A stretch of DNA of 64,000 nt from Deltaproteobacteria bacterium (GTDB lineage: Bacteria; Desulfobacterota; Syntrophia; Syntrophales; JACQWR01): assembly GCA_016209105.1 (NCBI GenBank), contig JACQWR010000028.1:62001-126000 (forward strand), in the 5' to 3' direction. Each line of letters opens with the position of its first letter. Position 1 is the first letter of the stretch. Shown here one piece after another: positions 1 to 8,903 of this stretch. The notes beneath the pieces were generated by a model, which saw nothing but the letters and a program-made list of their open reading frames with translations, ran no database searches and was not told the DNA's origin. The translations under genes and the position numbers were made by a program.

Positions 1-1
1 G

Positions 2-373
2 TTGGGCGCTCATTTAGACCCTGTCGCGGACAAGGCGCTGCTGGCGAGCTGCTTCCTTACCCTCTCGATTTTGGGCATCATTCCCGGGTGGGTCACGGTA
101 ATCGTCATAAGCAGGGATTTCATTATCCTCCTTGGCATTTCCGTCATGTTCATGATGTCAGTTTCCTTTGAAATACGCCCGGCCTTTGTCAGCAAACTGA
201 CAACCGCGGCGCAGCTGGCCACGGTATTGATTGTTCTTGCCCACCAGTGTCTCTCCGGGAAATTCGATGATGTCTGGGTCACGCGCTTTTACTGGCTTAC
301 CGCCGTTCTTACCGTTATCTCCGGATTTAATTACATCGTGCGCGGTCTCAAGTTCGTTAACCACGATACGTGA
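2..373 (+). CDS. pgsA: CDP-diacylglycerol--glycerol-3-phosphate 3-phosphatidyltransferase, C-terminal part
   Basis: Integral membrane enzyme that makes phosphatidylglycerol phosphate from CDP-diacylglycerol and glycerol 3-phosphate. The gene is cut by the window start: the first in-frame TTG is an internal Leu codon, because the residues that follow (GAHLDPVADK) are the end of the CDP-alcohol phosphatidyltransferase motif, G-x3-D-x3-D, which normally lies well inside the protein. After it come hydrophobic stretches at about residues 12-50, 68-85 and 98-113 that look like membrane helices. The family also contains phosphatidylserine and cardiolipin synthases. PgsA is preferred for the C-terminal length and the housekeeping neighbours (inference). 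Confidence 0.8.
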   Translation: MGAHLDPVADKALLASCFLTLSILGIIPGWVTVIVISRDFIILLGISVMFMMSVSFEIRPAFVSKLTTAAQLATVLIVLAHQCLSGKFDDVWVTRFYWLTAVLTVISGFNYIVRGLKFVNHDT

Positions 374-403
374 TACGACTCAGGGTAAGAAGTGATATTT
401 GCC

Positions 404-432
404 TTGACATAACAGCCTTTTATTGTTACACA
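404..432 (+). promoter_or_regulatory. Probable sigma70 promoter for tRNA-Val
   Basis: TTGACA at 404-409 is followed by a 17-nt spacer and TACACA at 427-432. The tRNA begins about 31 nt downstream. The -35 is perfect and the -10 is only a partial match. Confidence 0.45.
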
Positions 433-462
433 GTCCGCTGTTTTTTAACAGATTTGGGATAC

Positions 463-537
463 AGGCACGTAGCTCAGGGGGAGAGCGCCATCCTGACGCG
501 GTGGATGTCCAGGGTTCAAATCCCTGCGTGCCTACCA
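463..537 (+). tRNA. tRNA-Val (anticodon GAC)
   Basis: A full cloverleaf can be drawn. The acceptor stem AGGCACG pairs with CGTGCCT (463-469 with 527-533). The D arm is GCTC/GAGC. The anticodon stem is CCATC/GGTGG (one G-U pair) with loop CTGACGC, so the anticodon at 495-497 is GAC. The T arm is CAGGG-TTCAAAT-CCCTG. Position 534 is the discriminator A and CCA is encoded at 535-537. GAC reads the valine codon GUC. It sits just ahead of thrS, as seen in other Desulfobacterota. Confidence 0.93.
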
Positions 538-591
538 TACGTACGGGCATGTTTACGGGTAGAATGAACCGGGTTGCGGCGGCAAGCATGC

Positions 592-630
592 AAGGGCATC
601 GGCGAAAACAAATGTAGATGCCCTTTCTTT
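592..630 (+). terminator. Hairpin terminator after tRNA-Val / ahead of thrS
   Basis: AAGGGCATC (592-600) pairs perfectly with GATGCCCTT (617-625) around a 16-nt loop and is followed by a T-rich run (TTCTTT). It could end the tRNA transcript or attenuate read-through into thrS. No T-box features were seen. Confidence 0.6.
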
Positions 631-698
631 AATGGGGAAAATAGATTGCGCGAGCCTGTGGCCGGCAATAATGGTTTTAATCCGTCAGTTGCTATTTT

Positions 699-2615
699 AT
701 GCGAGAAATCAACATAACCCTGCCAGATGGTTCGAAGGCATCGTACCCACCCGGTGTTACCGTAACTGAGGCGATATCCTCCTGGCACAAGGAGAAGCTT
801 AAGTCTGCAATTGCCGCCCGGATAAACGGCGTCTCTGTGGATTTAAGCCGTCCTCTTCAGAATGGCGATGCCCTGGAATTGATAGATGTCTCCTCAGAGG
901 AAGGGTTGTCTATCCTTAGGCACAGCATCTCGCATGTGATGGCACAGGCGGTGCAGGATATCTTCCCCGGCGCCCAGGTCGCTATCGGCCCCTCGATCGA
1001 GAGCGGATTTTACTATGACTTCGAATATGGCCAGGCATTTGCGCCGGAAGATCTGGAAAAGATCGAAACCCGCATGAAGGAAATTGTCGCGGCGAAGCAT
1101 CCCTTCCAGAGGAGGGAACTTCCGCGTGAAGAGGCCATGGCTTTTTTCCGGGAACGGGGAGAGCCGTACAAGGTTGAGCTGATCAATGATTTGCCCGGCG
1201 ACGTTAAAACGGTCAGCCTTTACGGTCAGGGAGGTTACGTGGACTTGTGCCGCGGGCCCCATATTTCTTCCACGGGTAAAATCAAGGCGTTCAAGCTGCT
1301 GAACGTGGCGGGGGCGTACTGGCGCGGCGATGAAAAAAACAAGATGCTCCAGCGTATCTACGGGACGGGGTTTGCCACCGACAAGGCGCTCAAAGAATAC
1401 CTGCACCTGCTGGAAGAAGCCAAGAAAAGGGATCACCGGAAGCTGGGCCGCGAACTCGATCTTTTTCAGATAAATGAAGACGCGGGACAGGGGCTCATCA
1501 TCTTTCATCCCCGGGGCACCGTTCTCAGAAACCTGATTGAGGACTGGGAAAAAAAGGAGCATAAGAAGCGCGGTTACGAGATGGTGATGGGGCCGCAGAT
1601 ACTGAAGGCCGAGCTCTGGAAGAGATCGGGTCATTTTGACCATTACCGCGACAACATGTATTTTACCGAGGTGGAAGGCCAGTCCTACGGCATCAAGCCC
1701 ATGAACTGCCTTTCCCACATGCTCATTTACAAATCGAAAATACGGAGTTACCGTGATCTGCCCATACGGTATTTTGAACTGGGCACCGTCCACCGGCACG
1801 AGAAGACCGGGGTGCTGCACGGTCTTATGCGGGTGCGGCAGTTTACCCAGGACGACGCCCACATCCTCTGCACGCCGTCGCAGCTCAACGCCGAGATCAG
1901 GGCCATCGCCGATTTCGTGGGCTACGCCATGAAGATATTCGGGTTCGATTATGAAGTGGAATTGAGTACGAGGCCGAAGGACTCGATCGGTTCCGATGAA
2001 GAATGGGAAATGGCGACAGCCGCGTTGAAGGAAGCAATGCGTGACAACGGCATGTCCTACGAGATCAACGAGGGGGACGGGGCATTTTACGGTCCCAAGA
2101 TTGATTTCAAGCTCAAGGACGCCCTGAATCGGAAATGGCAGTGCGCGACAATCCAGTGCGACTTTACCCTGCCGGAGAGGTTTGACTTAAGCTACATCGG
2201 CGAGGACGGGGAGAAGCACCGGCCGGTGATGCTCCACCGGGTGATCCTGGGCGCCATAGAGCGGTTCATGGGGGTGTTGATAGAACATTATGCGGGGGCC
2301 TTTCCCCTTTGGCTTGCGCCCGTTCAGGCGGTGCTTCTCACGGTTACCGACAAGTTTATCCCTTACGGCGAAGAGGTGCTCGGGAGAATTGCCGATGCGG
2401 GTATCAGAGTGGAAAAGGACTTCCGGAACGAGAAGCTCGGCTACAAAATACGGGAAGCGCAGCTCCAGAAGATTCCCTATATGCTGGTCATAGGGGACAG
2501 AGAGATGGAGTCCGGTCAGATTTCCCCGCGGCAGCGGGACGGGCAGAATCTGGGGGCTGTTGGCGTGGAGGCTTTTACTTCCCTTGTTCGGGAAAAGTGC
2601 GCCCGGTTCGAGTGA
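699..2615 (+). CDS. thrS: Threonyl-tRNA synthetase
   Basis: Class II aminoacyl-tRNA synthetase that charges tRNA-Thr and hydrolyses mischarged Ser-tRNA-Thr. The 638 residues are the usual length. Residues 1-62 form the TGS domain. The editing site shows HSISH (His75, His79) with Cys184 and His188 in CRGPH. The catalytic core has the three zinc ligands Cys337 (MNCLSH), His388 (DDAHIL) and His513 (MLHRV), and a motif 2 around [12 protein letters not shown]. The C-terminal part is the anticodon-binding domain ([10 protein letters not shown] onward). The start is fixed by the TGS consensus (ITLPDGS), but no clear Shine-Dalgarno sequence precedes it. It heads the thrS-infC-rpmI-rplT-pheST-ihfA cluster. 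Confidence 0.98.
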   Translation: MREINITLPDGSKASYPPGVTVTEAISSWHKEKLKSAIAARINGVSVDLSRPLQNGDALELIDVSSEEGLSILRHSISHVMAQAVQDIFPGAQVAIGPSIESGFYYDFEYGQAFAPEDLEKIETRMKEIVAAKHPFQRRELPREEAMAFFRERGEPYKVELINDLPGDVKTVSLYGQGGYVDLCRGPHISSTGKIKAFKLLNVAGAYWRGDEKNKMLQRIYGTGFATDKALKEYLHLLEEAKKRDHRKLGRELDLFQINEDAGQGLIIFHPRGTVLRNLIEDWEKKEHKKRGYEMVMGPQILKAELWKRSGHFDHYRDNMYFTEVEGQSYGIKPMNCLSHMLIYKSKIRSYRDLPIRYFELGTVHRHEKTGVLHGLMRVRQFTQDDAHILCTPSQLNAEIRAIADFVGYAMKIFGFDYEVELSTRPKDSIGSDEEWEMATAALKEAMRDNGMSYEINEGDGAFYGPKIDFKLKDALNRKWQCATIQCDFTLPERFDLSYIGEDGEKHRPVMLHRVILGAIERFMGVLIEHYAGAFPLWLAPVQAVLLTVTDKFIPYGEEVLGRIADAGIRVEKDFRNEKLGYKIREAQLQKIPYMLVIGDREMESGQISPRQRDGQNLGAVGVEAFTSLVREKCARFE

Positions 2616-2688
2616 GACGGAAGGATCGGGGAAAGAAAAGCGGCCGTTTATTGATTGTACTTTTTATAGGTGATACAGGAGGTGCCGT

Positions 2689-3195
2689 ATAGCTAAGGAT
2701 TTAAAGATCAACGAGGAAATCAAGGCCGCCAGCGTGAGGGTCATTGACGGAGACAAACAGCTGGGGATCCTGTCTCTGGCGGATGCCCTGGCCATGGCCG
2801 GCAGGGTGGGATTGGATCTGGTGGAGGTATCGGCCAATGCGGCGCCGCCTGTCTGCAGGATCATGGACTACGGAAAGTTTCGGTACCAGCAGAACAAGAA
2901 ACTTCAGGATGCGAAAAAGAGCCAGACCATTATTCAGGTCAAGGAAATACGGATACGGCCCAAGACCGAAGAGCACGACTTGCAGGTAAAGATTAAGCAT
3001 ATCCGAAAATTCCTCAGCCAGCACGATAAGGTGAAAATCAGCATGATGTTTCGGGGGCGGGAAATAGCCTATACCGATATCGGGAAGAAGATCATGGAGG
3101 GCGTCAAAGAGGCGTTGGCCGATATATGCGTTGTTGATCAGCAGCCGCGGCTTGAGGGAAGAAGCATGATCATGATCGTGGCACCCAAGAAATAG
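2689..3195 (+). CDS. infC: Translation initiation factor IF-3, AUA start codon
   Basis: IF-3 binds the 30S subunit, prevents subunit joining and proofreads the start codon and initiator tRNA. A GTG at 2734 would give a truncated 153-residue protein. Reading upstream in frame restores the conserved IF-3 N-terminus ([20 protein letters not shown]), and the only sensible start is ATA at 2689, six bases after a perfect AGGAGG (2677-2682). That gives 168 residues, normal for the family, with the N domain ([11 protein letters not shown]), a lysine-rich linker, and the C domain ([20 protein letters not shown]). Rare start codons (AUU, AUA, AUC) are a known feature of infC and let IF-3 repress its own translation. 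Confidence 0.93.
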   Translation: MAKDLKINEEIKAASVRVIDGDKQLGILSLADALAMAGRVGLDLVEVSANAAPPVCRIMDYGKFRYQQNKKLQDAKKSQTIIQVKEIRIRPKTEEHDLQVKIKHIRKFLSQHDKVKISMMFRGREIAYTDIGKKIMEGVKEALADICVVDQQPRLEGRSMIMIVAPKK

Positions 3196-3229
3196 CCAAA
3201 AAGAAAATTTTACGGAGGAGAACCGAGGA

Positions 3230-3427
3230 ATGCCCAAGTTAAAAACGCACAGAGGGGCGGCGAAGCGTTTCAAGCTTACCAGTACGGGGAAGGTCAAAAG
3301 GCACAAGGCCTACGCCAGCCATATCCTGACGACGAAGACGACCAAGAGAAAGAGAAATTTGAGAAAATCCGCAATTCTCGATAAGACCAATGAGAGGGCG
3401 ATCAAGAGGTTCATCCCCTACCTTTAA
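3230..3427 (+). CDS. rpmI: 50S ribosomal protein bL35
   Basis: Small, very basic protein of the large ribosomal subunit, 65 residues as expected. It begins with the family signature [15 protein letters not shown] and ends KRFIPYL. A GGAGGAG Shine-Dalgarno lies about eight bases upstream of the ATG. It follows infC by 34 bp and precedes rplT, the classic infC-rpmI-rplT order. Confidence 0.97.
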   Translation: MPKLKTHRGAAKRFKLTSTGKVKRHKAYASHILTTKTTKRKRNLRKSAILDKTNERAIKRFIPYL

Positions 3428-3522
3428 AATGGTGGAGGGTGGTAAAGCCGGGGAAAATACATGCGTTGATTCCTCTCCTGGGTACCGGAGAGTATCGCGC
3501 ATAGTTGAGGAGAGATAGGGAA

Positions 3523-3882
3523 ATGCCGAGAGTAAAAAGAAGCGTCACCGCCAAGAAAAAAAGAAGAAAGATACTCAAGCTGGCAAAGGGATATTTCGGG
3601 GCGAGAAGCCGGCTCTTGAGAACAGCCACGGAGGCCGTTAACAGGGCCATGAAATATGCCTACCGCGACAGAAGGGTGCGGAAAAGGGATTTCAGGAAAC
3701 TTTGGATTGCGAGAATCAGCGCTGCCGCCCGCATGAACGGCATATCATACAGCCGTCTGATCTATGGCATGAAGAAGGCATGCGTGGAGATAGACCGGAA
3801 GGTGCTTTCCGATATCGCCATCCATGATCCGCAGGGGTTTTCAACGGTTGTCGGTGTGGCAAAAGGTGAGCAGCCAGCATGA
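3523..3882 (+). CDS. rplT: 50S ribosomal protein bL20
   Basis: Binds 23S rRNA early in 50S assembly and in many bacteria represses its own operon. The start is ATG 3523 (MPRVKRSV), placed after GAGGAGAG; an in-frame TTG at 3505 would only add MRRDRE. The protein is 119 residues, the family norm, with a basic N-terminal helix ([15 protein letters not shown]) and the globular C-terminal half ([15 protein letters not shown]). The TGA overlaps the pheS ATG (ATGA), suggesting translational coupling. The 95-bp gap before it holds a small perfect hairpin, CTCTCC/GGAGAG at 3472-3491, which could be a site for L20 autocontrol (inference). Confidence 0.97.
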   Translation: MPRVKRSVTAKKKRRKILKLAKGYFGARSRLLRTATEAVNRAMKYAYRDRRVRKRDFRKLWIARISAAARMNGISYSRLIYGMKKACVEIDRKVLSDIAIHDPQGFSTVVGVAKGEQPA

Positions 3883-4895
3883 CGGAGGACCTGGAGAGAC
3901 TTCAGAAGGAGGCGGAGGCGGAACTCTCCGCTTCGAAAACGGAAGAAGAACTCTTCGCCTTCCGAACCAGGTATCTCGGAAGAAAGGGGATTTTAACCGG
4001 TCTGCTGCGCAATGTCGCGAATGTCGCGCCGGAAGAGAGGCCCCGGTTCGGGAAACGCTGTAATGAGATTAAAGCGGCTCTTACGGGAAAAATAGAGAAG
4101 GCGCTTCTCGAGATGGCCTTCCGGAAAAAAGATGGGGAGCTGCTCAAGGAAAAGATTGATGTAACGCTCCCCGGCCGGAGGGTGAGGCACGGCAGGCTCC
4201 ACCCCATAACCATGGTTCGCGAGGAGATATGCCGGATATTTGCCGGTCTCGGCTTCGCTATCGTCGAGGGGCCTGAAGTCGAAAAGGATTACTACAACTT
4301 TGAGGCGTTGAACATCCCCAAGGACCATCCCGCCCGTGATATGCAGGACACATTCTACGTGGAAGACGACATCGTTCTGCGGACTCACACCTCGCCCGTA
4401 CAGGTCAGGACCATGGAAAAACAGCGTCCGCCCGTCAGAATCCTTTCGCCGGGACGGGTATACCGGCCGGATTCTGATATCTCCCATACACCCATGTTCC
4501 ACCAAATCGAGGGTCTGCTTGTGGACAGGGGCATTACCTTCGGCAATTTGAAGGGGGTGCTTACCTCGTTTCTTCAGCAAATGTTCGGCGAAGAAACGGC
4601 GCTCAGGTTTCGTCCCAGTTTTTTCCCCTTTACGGAGCCGAGCGCAGAGGTGGACATTCGGTGCGTTATGTGCAACGGCGCCGGCTGCCAGGTATGCGGC
4701 CAGAGCGGTTGGCTGGAAATTCTCGGCGCGGGGATGGTAGATCCCGCCGTGTTTGAAAACGTGGGTTACGATTCCGAGGAGGTGTCGGGATTTGCCTTCG
4801 GTCTGGGGCTGGAGCGGATCGCGATGTTGAAATACGGGATATCGGATATCCGTCTGTTTTTTGAAAATGACAGAAGATTTCTCGAGCAGTTTTAG
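3879..4895 (+). CDS. pheS: Phenylalanyl-tRNA synthetase alpha subunit
   Basis: Catalytic subunit of the (alpha-beta)2 class II enzyme that charges tRNA-Phe. The 338-residue length is typical. An N-terminal coiled-coil arm (about residues 1-85, charged) that contacts tRNA precedes the catalytic core. The core contains motif 2 ([16 protein letters not shown]) and motif 3 ([16 protein letters not shown]), plus the subfamily's cysteine pairs CVMC and CQVC near residue 265. It is translationally coupled to rplT by a 4-bp overlap and followed 73 bp later by pheT. Confidence 0.98.
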   Translation: MTEDLERLQKEAEAELSASKTEEELFAFRTRYLGRKGILTGLLRNVANVAPEERPRFGKRCNEIKAALTGKIEKALLEMAFRKKDGELLKEKIDVTLPGRRVRHGRLHPITMVREEICRIFAGLGFAIVEGPEVEKDYYNFEALNIPKDHPARDMQDTFYVEDDIVLRTHTSPVQVRTMEKQRPPVRILSPGRVYRPDSDISHTPMFHQIEGLLVDRGITFGNLKGVLTSFLQQMFGEETALRFRPSFFPFTEPSAEVDIRCVMCNGAGCQVCGQSGWLEILGAGMVDPAVFENVGYDSEEVSGFAFGLGLERIAMLKYGISDIRLFFENDRRFLEQF

Positions 4896-4968
4896 CATCC
4901 CCCATCATTGTTAATCTTCTTTACGGCCGGAGGAAACCGCCGGCATCGTTCGTTACGGGAAACCTTGT

Positions 4969-7428
4969 ATGCAACTCAGTTACCGATGGCTTAAAGATTA
5001 TGTTGATATAGACTTGACCCCCACGGAGCTCGCGGATCTTCTTACCATGACGGGACTGGAGGTGGAGGCTGTTCATGAGAAGGCGCCTGCCTTCACCGGA
5101 GTGGTAACGGCGAACATTTCCTCCATCAAACCCCACCCCCATGCGGATAAACTGTCGCTGTGCGAGGTAAGCACCGGTGAAGCCGTTTATCCCGTGGTCT
5201 GTGGCGCGCCGAATATTCGTGTGGACGATATAGTGCCCCTTGCCAAGGTCGGCGCCGGTTTGCCCGGCGGTCTTACCATCAGGAAAGCGGAAATCAGGGG
5301 AGTGGTATCGGAGGGCATGCTCTGTTCCGAAAAGGAACTGGGCATTGGTGAAGATGAAACAGGCGTGATGATATTGTCCCGGGGCACCGATCGTTCCGGA
5401 TGTGGCTTTGCCGCTGAAATGGCGCCGGGAAAAGATTTGGCCGTCGCCCTCGATCTTCAGGATGCGATTTTTGAGATCGGCATTACCCCCAACCGTTCCG
5501 ATTGTCTTTCTGTTATCGGCGTGGCCAGGGAAATCGCAGCGCTGACGGGTCGTGAACTGAGATATCCCGACCTGAGCGTTCGGGAAGGAGAGGAGGATAT
5601 CGTTGGGCTTACCTCGGTCGAAATAGTAGATTCCGACCTCTGTCCCCGGTACACGGCACGGATCATAAAGGATGTCAACATCATGCCTTCGCCGCTGTGG
5701 ATGCGTCTGCGGCTCGAGGCGGCGGGTCTCCGCGCCATTAACGGCGTTGTAGATGTGACCAATTTCGTGATGATGGAGCTGGGACAGCCGCTCCACGCTT
5801 TTGATCACCGTTTGCTTGCCGAAGGACGCATTGTGGTGAGGAGGGCGCGCCGGGGCGAGGCCTTTACGACGCTCGACGGCAAGGACCGTACGCTGGGGAG
5901 TGATACCCTGATGATCTGCGACGGCCTGAAGCCTGTGGCCATCGGCGGCATCATGGGCGGCCTTAACTCTGAGGTCGCCGAGGATACGCGGACGATTCTT
6001 CTGGAGAGCGCCTATTTCAATCCCACTTCCATTCGGAGGACTTCCCGGTCGCTCGCCATCAGTACCGATGCATCGTTCCGGTTTGAGCGGGGGGTGGACC
6101 CCGAAGGCGTGACGAGGGCGCTTGACCGTGCCGCCTCTCTGATGGCTGCTATTGCGGGGGGAAGGGTTTGCAAAAACATCATTGACTGTTATCCCAGAAA
6201 GATCAGCACGCCCAGGGATATTCCCCTGCGGGTAACGAGGGCGAACGAGATATTGGGGACCGATCTGAATGCCGGGGAGGTTACGGGGATATTGGAACGC
6301 TTGGCGATGTCCGTTGACAGCAAGAACGGAGAGGAAGGAATTTACCGGGTCACTCCGCCCACCTTTCGCGTGGACATCGCACGGGAAATAGATCTTATTG
6401 AGGAAGTCGCCAGGGTTTACGGATATGAACGGATACCAGTCACGCATCCCGTCGTTTGTGCAATGCCCGTTGTCGGCGGCCGGAAAAACTGTGTTGAGGA
6501 GACGATCAGGCGCATGCTGAGGGGCGGCGGTTATTCCGAAGTGATCACCTATAGTTTTGTGTCTCCCGAGGCGGTAAACGTTCTCGGCCTTGCCGGTGAA
6601 GACGAGCGCCATCGCATGGTTCGGATTAGAAATCCATTTACGGAAGACCAGGCGGTGATGAGGACGACCATCATTTACAGTCTTCTGGAGACCATGAGAA
6701 AGAACGCCCGCGCCGGCTGTTTTGATCTCAAGATTTTTGAAACGGGCAAGGTATTCTTCGCCACAAACGCAGGAGAACTTCCCCGCGAGGCGAACCGGGT
6801 GGGCGGCCTCCTTACCGGACTGCGTTACGATGATCTCTGGCACTTTACCGATCTGCCGGCGGATTTTTATGATCTTAAGGGGGTCCTGGAAAATATTTTT
6901 GCCGGGTTGCGGATTTCCGACGTGAAATTCGATGCATCCGACGGCGAGGCCTTCCTTCATCCGGGCAGGTCCTGCGGCATCTATGCCGGTGACAGATATG
7001 TGGGGTTTTTAGGGGAGGTTCACCAGGATGTCCTCAGCCGGATGGATCTGAAGAATCGTTCCCATGTGTTTGAAATTGATATTGATATCCTGGCAGACAT
7101 TTTTTCCGATCGGGTGGTATACAGTGAAATTTCAAAATTCCCTTCCAGTTCGAGGGATGTGGCTTTTCTGGTGGAGGAGCAACTGGAGGCGGACAAGATG
7201 ATTGATATTGCCCGCCGCGCCGGTGAGGATTTGCTTGAAAAAGTAAGTATTTTTGATGTATATCAAGGCAAAGGCATTCCCTTGGGATTAAAAAGCATAG
7301 GGCTGAGGTTCTCTTACCGCTCTTTCCAGAGAACGCTGACGGACGATGAGATTAACCTGGTGCACGGCCGCATTGTGAAAACGATGGTCGCTTCTACCGG
7401 GGCAAAGATAAGAGGCGAAGAACGCTGA
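4969..7428 (+). CDS. pheT: Phenylalanyl-tRNA synthetase beta subunit
   Basis: Structural, editing and tRNA-binding subunit of PheRS. The 819 residues match the long bacterial form. Domains in order: an N-terminal tRNA-binding OB fold (about 40-150, with PHPHADKLSLCEV), the B3/B4 editing domain (about 210-390), the B5 DNA-binding-like domain (about 400-480), the catalytic-like core, and the C-terminal FDX-ACB anticodon-binding domain (about 725-817, SKFPSSSRDVAFLVEE). A 679-codon open frame on the opposite strand over this gene is only a coding shadow. Confidence 0.98.
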   Translation: MQLSYRWLKDYVDIDLTPTELADLLTMTGLEVEAVHEKAPAFTGVVTANISSIKPHPHADKLSLCEVSTGEAVYPVVCGAPNIRVDDIVPLAKVGAGLPGGLTIRKAEIRGVVSEGMLCSEKELGIGEDETGVMILSRGTDRSGCGFAAEMAPGKDLAVALDLQDAIFEIGITPNRSDCLSVIGVAREIAALTGRELRYPDLSVREGEEDIVGLTSVEIVDSDLCPRYTARIIKDVNIMPSPLWMRLRLEAAGLRAINGVVDVTNFVMMELGQPLHAFDHRLLAEGRIVVRRARRGEAFTTLDGKDRTLGSDTLMICDGLKPVAIGGIMGGLNSEVAEDTRTILLESAYFNPTSIRRTSRSLAISTDASFRFERGVDPEGVTRALDRAASLMAAIAGGRVCKNIIDCYPRKISTPRDIPLRVTRANEILGTDLNAGEVTGILERLAMSVDSKNGEEGIYRVTPPTFRVDIAREIDLIEEVARVYGYERIPVTHPVVCAMPVVGGRKNCVEETIRRMLRGGGYSEVITYSFVSPEAVNVLGLAGEDERHRMVRIRNPFTEDQAVMRTTIIYSLLETMRKNARAGCFDLKIFETGKVFFATNAGELPREANRVGGLLTGLRYDDLWHFTDLPADFYDLKGVLENIFAGLRISDVKFDASDGEAFLHPGRSCGIYAGDRYVGFLGEVHQDVLSRMDLKNRSHVFEIDIDILADIFSDRVVYSEISKFPSSSRDVAFLVEEQLEADKMIDIARRAGEDLLEKVSIFDVYQGKGIPLGLKSIGLRFSYRSFQRTLTDDEINLVHGRIVKTMVASTGAKIRGEER

Positions 7429-7462
7429 GCATGGAGACAGGCAATTACGGAGGAGGTAAAAG

Positions 7463-7738
7463 ATGACAAAGATCGACATCATTCAGAACGTGCATGAGAA
7501 ATTGGGTTTTCCCAAGAAAAATTCAGCAGAAATTGTCGAATCGGTTTTTGATATTATCAAAGACAGCCTGGCCCGGGGTGAAAAGATCAAGATTTCAGGT
7601 TTCGGCAATTTCCTCGTCAAAGAGAAGAAATCACGCCGGGGCAGGAATCCCCAGACCGGCGCGGAGATAGAGATATCTTCCCGGAGAGTACTGACGTTCA
7701 AATCAAGCCAAGTGCTGCGCAAGGCGTTGAACGATTAA
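7463..7738 (+). CDS. ihfA: Integration host factor alpha subunit
   Basis: HU/IHF-type DNA-bending protein of 91 residues. The DNA-binding arm has the family signature GRNPQTGAEIEI (about residues 62-73), with the proline that intercalates between base pairs, preceded by KISGFGNFLVKEK. AGGAGG precedes the ATG by about seven bases. Its place right after pheT, as in E. coli and Geobacter, supports IHF-alpha over HU. IHF-beta is not in this window. Confidence 0.9.
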   Translation: MTKIDIIQNVHEKLGFPKKNSAEIVESVFDIIKDSLARGEKIKISGFGNFLVKEKKSRRGRNPQTGAEIEISSRRVLTFKSSQVLRKALND

Positions 7739-7876
7739 TTTCCCCGGCAGCCGGTTTAGGAGAGGTTGCGCCCGGTGTGCCGGGCGCGGTGAATATACCG
7801 CCGGCGCCAGGGACGGCAGGCCCTCTCCGGACCTCTTCAGGGAACGCAGGTTGCGGCGTAGTTCGTGGGGACGGAG

Positions 7877-8227
7877 ATGGATGTAACGATTCCCGAAAAG
7901 GAGTATTTCCGCATCGGCGAAGTCAGCAGGATCCTCGGTGTTGAACCGTATGTGATCAGGTACTGGGAATCCGAGTTTAAATCGGTAAAACCTGCCCGCA
8001 CCAAGTCGGACCAGCGGCTTTACCGGAGAAAAGATGTGCAGGAGCTTCTGATTATCAAGGACCTCCTGTACAAAGAGCGATTCACGATCAACGGTGCAAA
8101 AAAGCAATTGCAGAAAGTGAAAAAAGGGGGCGGCGAGTCAGGCGAAGGGCAGAGCCGGACGCGGCTCATGCAAATCAGGAACGGGTTGCTTCAGATCAGG
8201 GAGCTGGTGAGCAGGAAGGAATATTAA
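7877..8227 (+). CDS. MerR-family transcriptional regulator
   Basis: Small DNA-binding protein with an N-terminal winged HTH of MerR type (YFRIGEVSRILGVEPYVIRYW, about residues 9-29, then the wing FKSVKPARTKSDQRLYRRKDV) followed by a helical, lysine-rich dimerisation region. It has no effector-binding domain and no metal-binding cysteines, so its signal cannot be read from the sequence. ATG 7877 is preferred; an in-frame GTG at 7865 would add four residues and neither has a strong ribosome binding site. A MerR gene after ihfA is a recurrent arrangement in Desulfobacterota. Confidence 0.85.
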   Translation: MDVTIPEKEYFRIGEVSRILGVEPYVIRYWESEFKSVKPARTKSDQRLYRRKDVQELLIIKDLLYKERFTINGAKKQLQKVKKGGGESGEGQSRTRLMQIRNGLLQIRELVSRKEY

Positions 8228-8244
8228 AAAATCAATAAACCGCT

Positions 8245-8290
8245 AAAGGGCCGGTTGAAAACAGTGGCTGTTTCCAACCGGCCCTTTTTT
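8245..8290 (+). terminator. Strong rho-independent terminator after the thrS-merR cluster
   Basis: GGGCCGGTTG with its inner extension pairs with CAACCGGCCC in a 17-bp stem with one mismatch and a 3-nt loop, followed by TTTTTT (8285-8290). It closes the cluster 18 bp after the merR stop. Confidence 0.92.
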
Positions 8291-8359
8291 ATGATTCATT
8301 CCCCGCAACGTGCTTAAGGAGAGCTTCGACGGACGGTAACAGGTCTTTCTAACACGATA

Positions 8360-8641
8360 TTAGTGCTTGTTTGCCCTCTTGGAGGCCTTCAGCGGGTTGA
8401 TTTTTTGCGTGGTTTCTGCAATTTCTCTCTTTATATGAGTGGCGGTGGGGCATTTCCCCGTAATCCACTTGCTGGCGGGATCAGGGTACACTCCGCAATA
8501 CTGGCCGGCTGATAACTCCATAATTTTGGAACAGCCCACGCAATTTTCCATGACAACGTGACAACTTCCCCCGTTGAAACCGCAGCCTTTCTTTGTCATA
8601 AAACCACACTCGTTCCCGACTTTGATGGTTTGGCAGACCAT
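8360..8641 (-). CDS. Small cysteine-rich protein, PxxKW family
   Basis: A 93-residue protein with nine cysteines, in part spaced as pairs (ENCVGCSK, CGFNGGSC), and a C-terminal PASKWITGKCP stretch that gives the PxxKW family its name. The cysteines suggest metal or iron-sulfur binding, but no standard ferredoxin spacing is present and the function is unknown. There is no signal peptide or membrane segment. ATG 8641 lies eight bases after GGGAG; a GTG nine bases earlier sits too close to that site. It is a single gene transcribed away from the PTS genes. The family is mostly known from Desulfobacterota (established, from memory). Confidence 0.75.
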   Translation of the reverse strand: MVCQTIKVGNECGFMTKKGCGFNGGSCHVVMENCVGCSKIMELSAGQYCGVYPDPASKWITGKCPTATHIKREIAETTQKINPLKASKRANKH

Positions 8642-8903
8642 TGTAAACACTCCCTTCTCAGATGTAATTTTTTATTTTTAAGCCGAATATTTGAGGTCCG
8701 ATTTGCAGGACGGAAATTACGGCGCTAAAATAGCTGGTCTACCTATCAGAAAGAAAATTAGATGTCAAGGAGAAAATAGGGAGAAGGTAGCGAGGGGGAT
8801 ATTCCGTGATGAAACGCCTAATCGTTTGACTTCATGCAGCGTTTATGTTACCAGGGGTATCAGGGTGCGGAACCTGTTTTTTATTTGGGGAGCGCAAATC
8901 GGG

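Noticed and set aside
538-698. Possible T-box leader of thrS
   Set aside because: There is a hairpin terminator, but no T-box sequence or specifier loop could be found.
4921-6960. A 679-codon open frame on the - strand
   Set aside because: It lies wholly antisense to pheT and its translation has no recognisable domain; long shadows are common opposite high-GC third positions.
8691-8903. Upstream extension of the EIID gene (71 extra codons)
   Set aside because: The extension is not like EIID, contains odd composition and no hydrophobic segment; homologues begin at the ATG at 8904.
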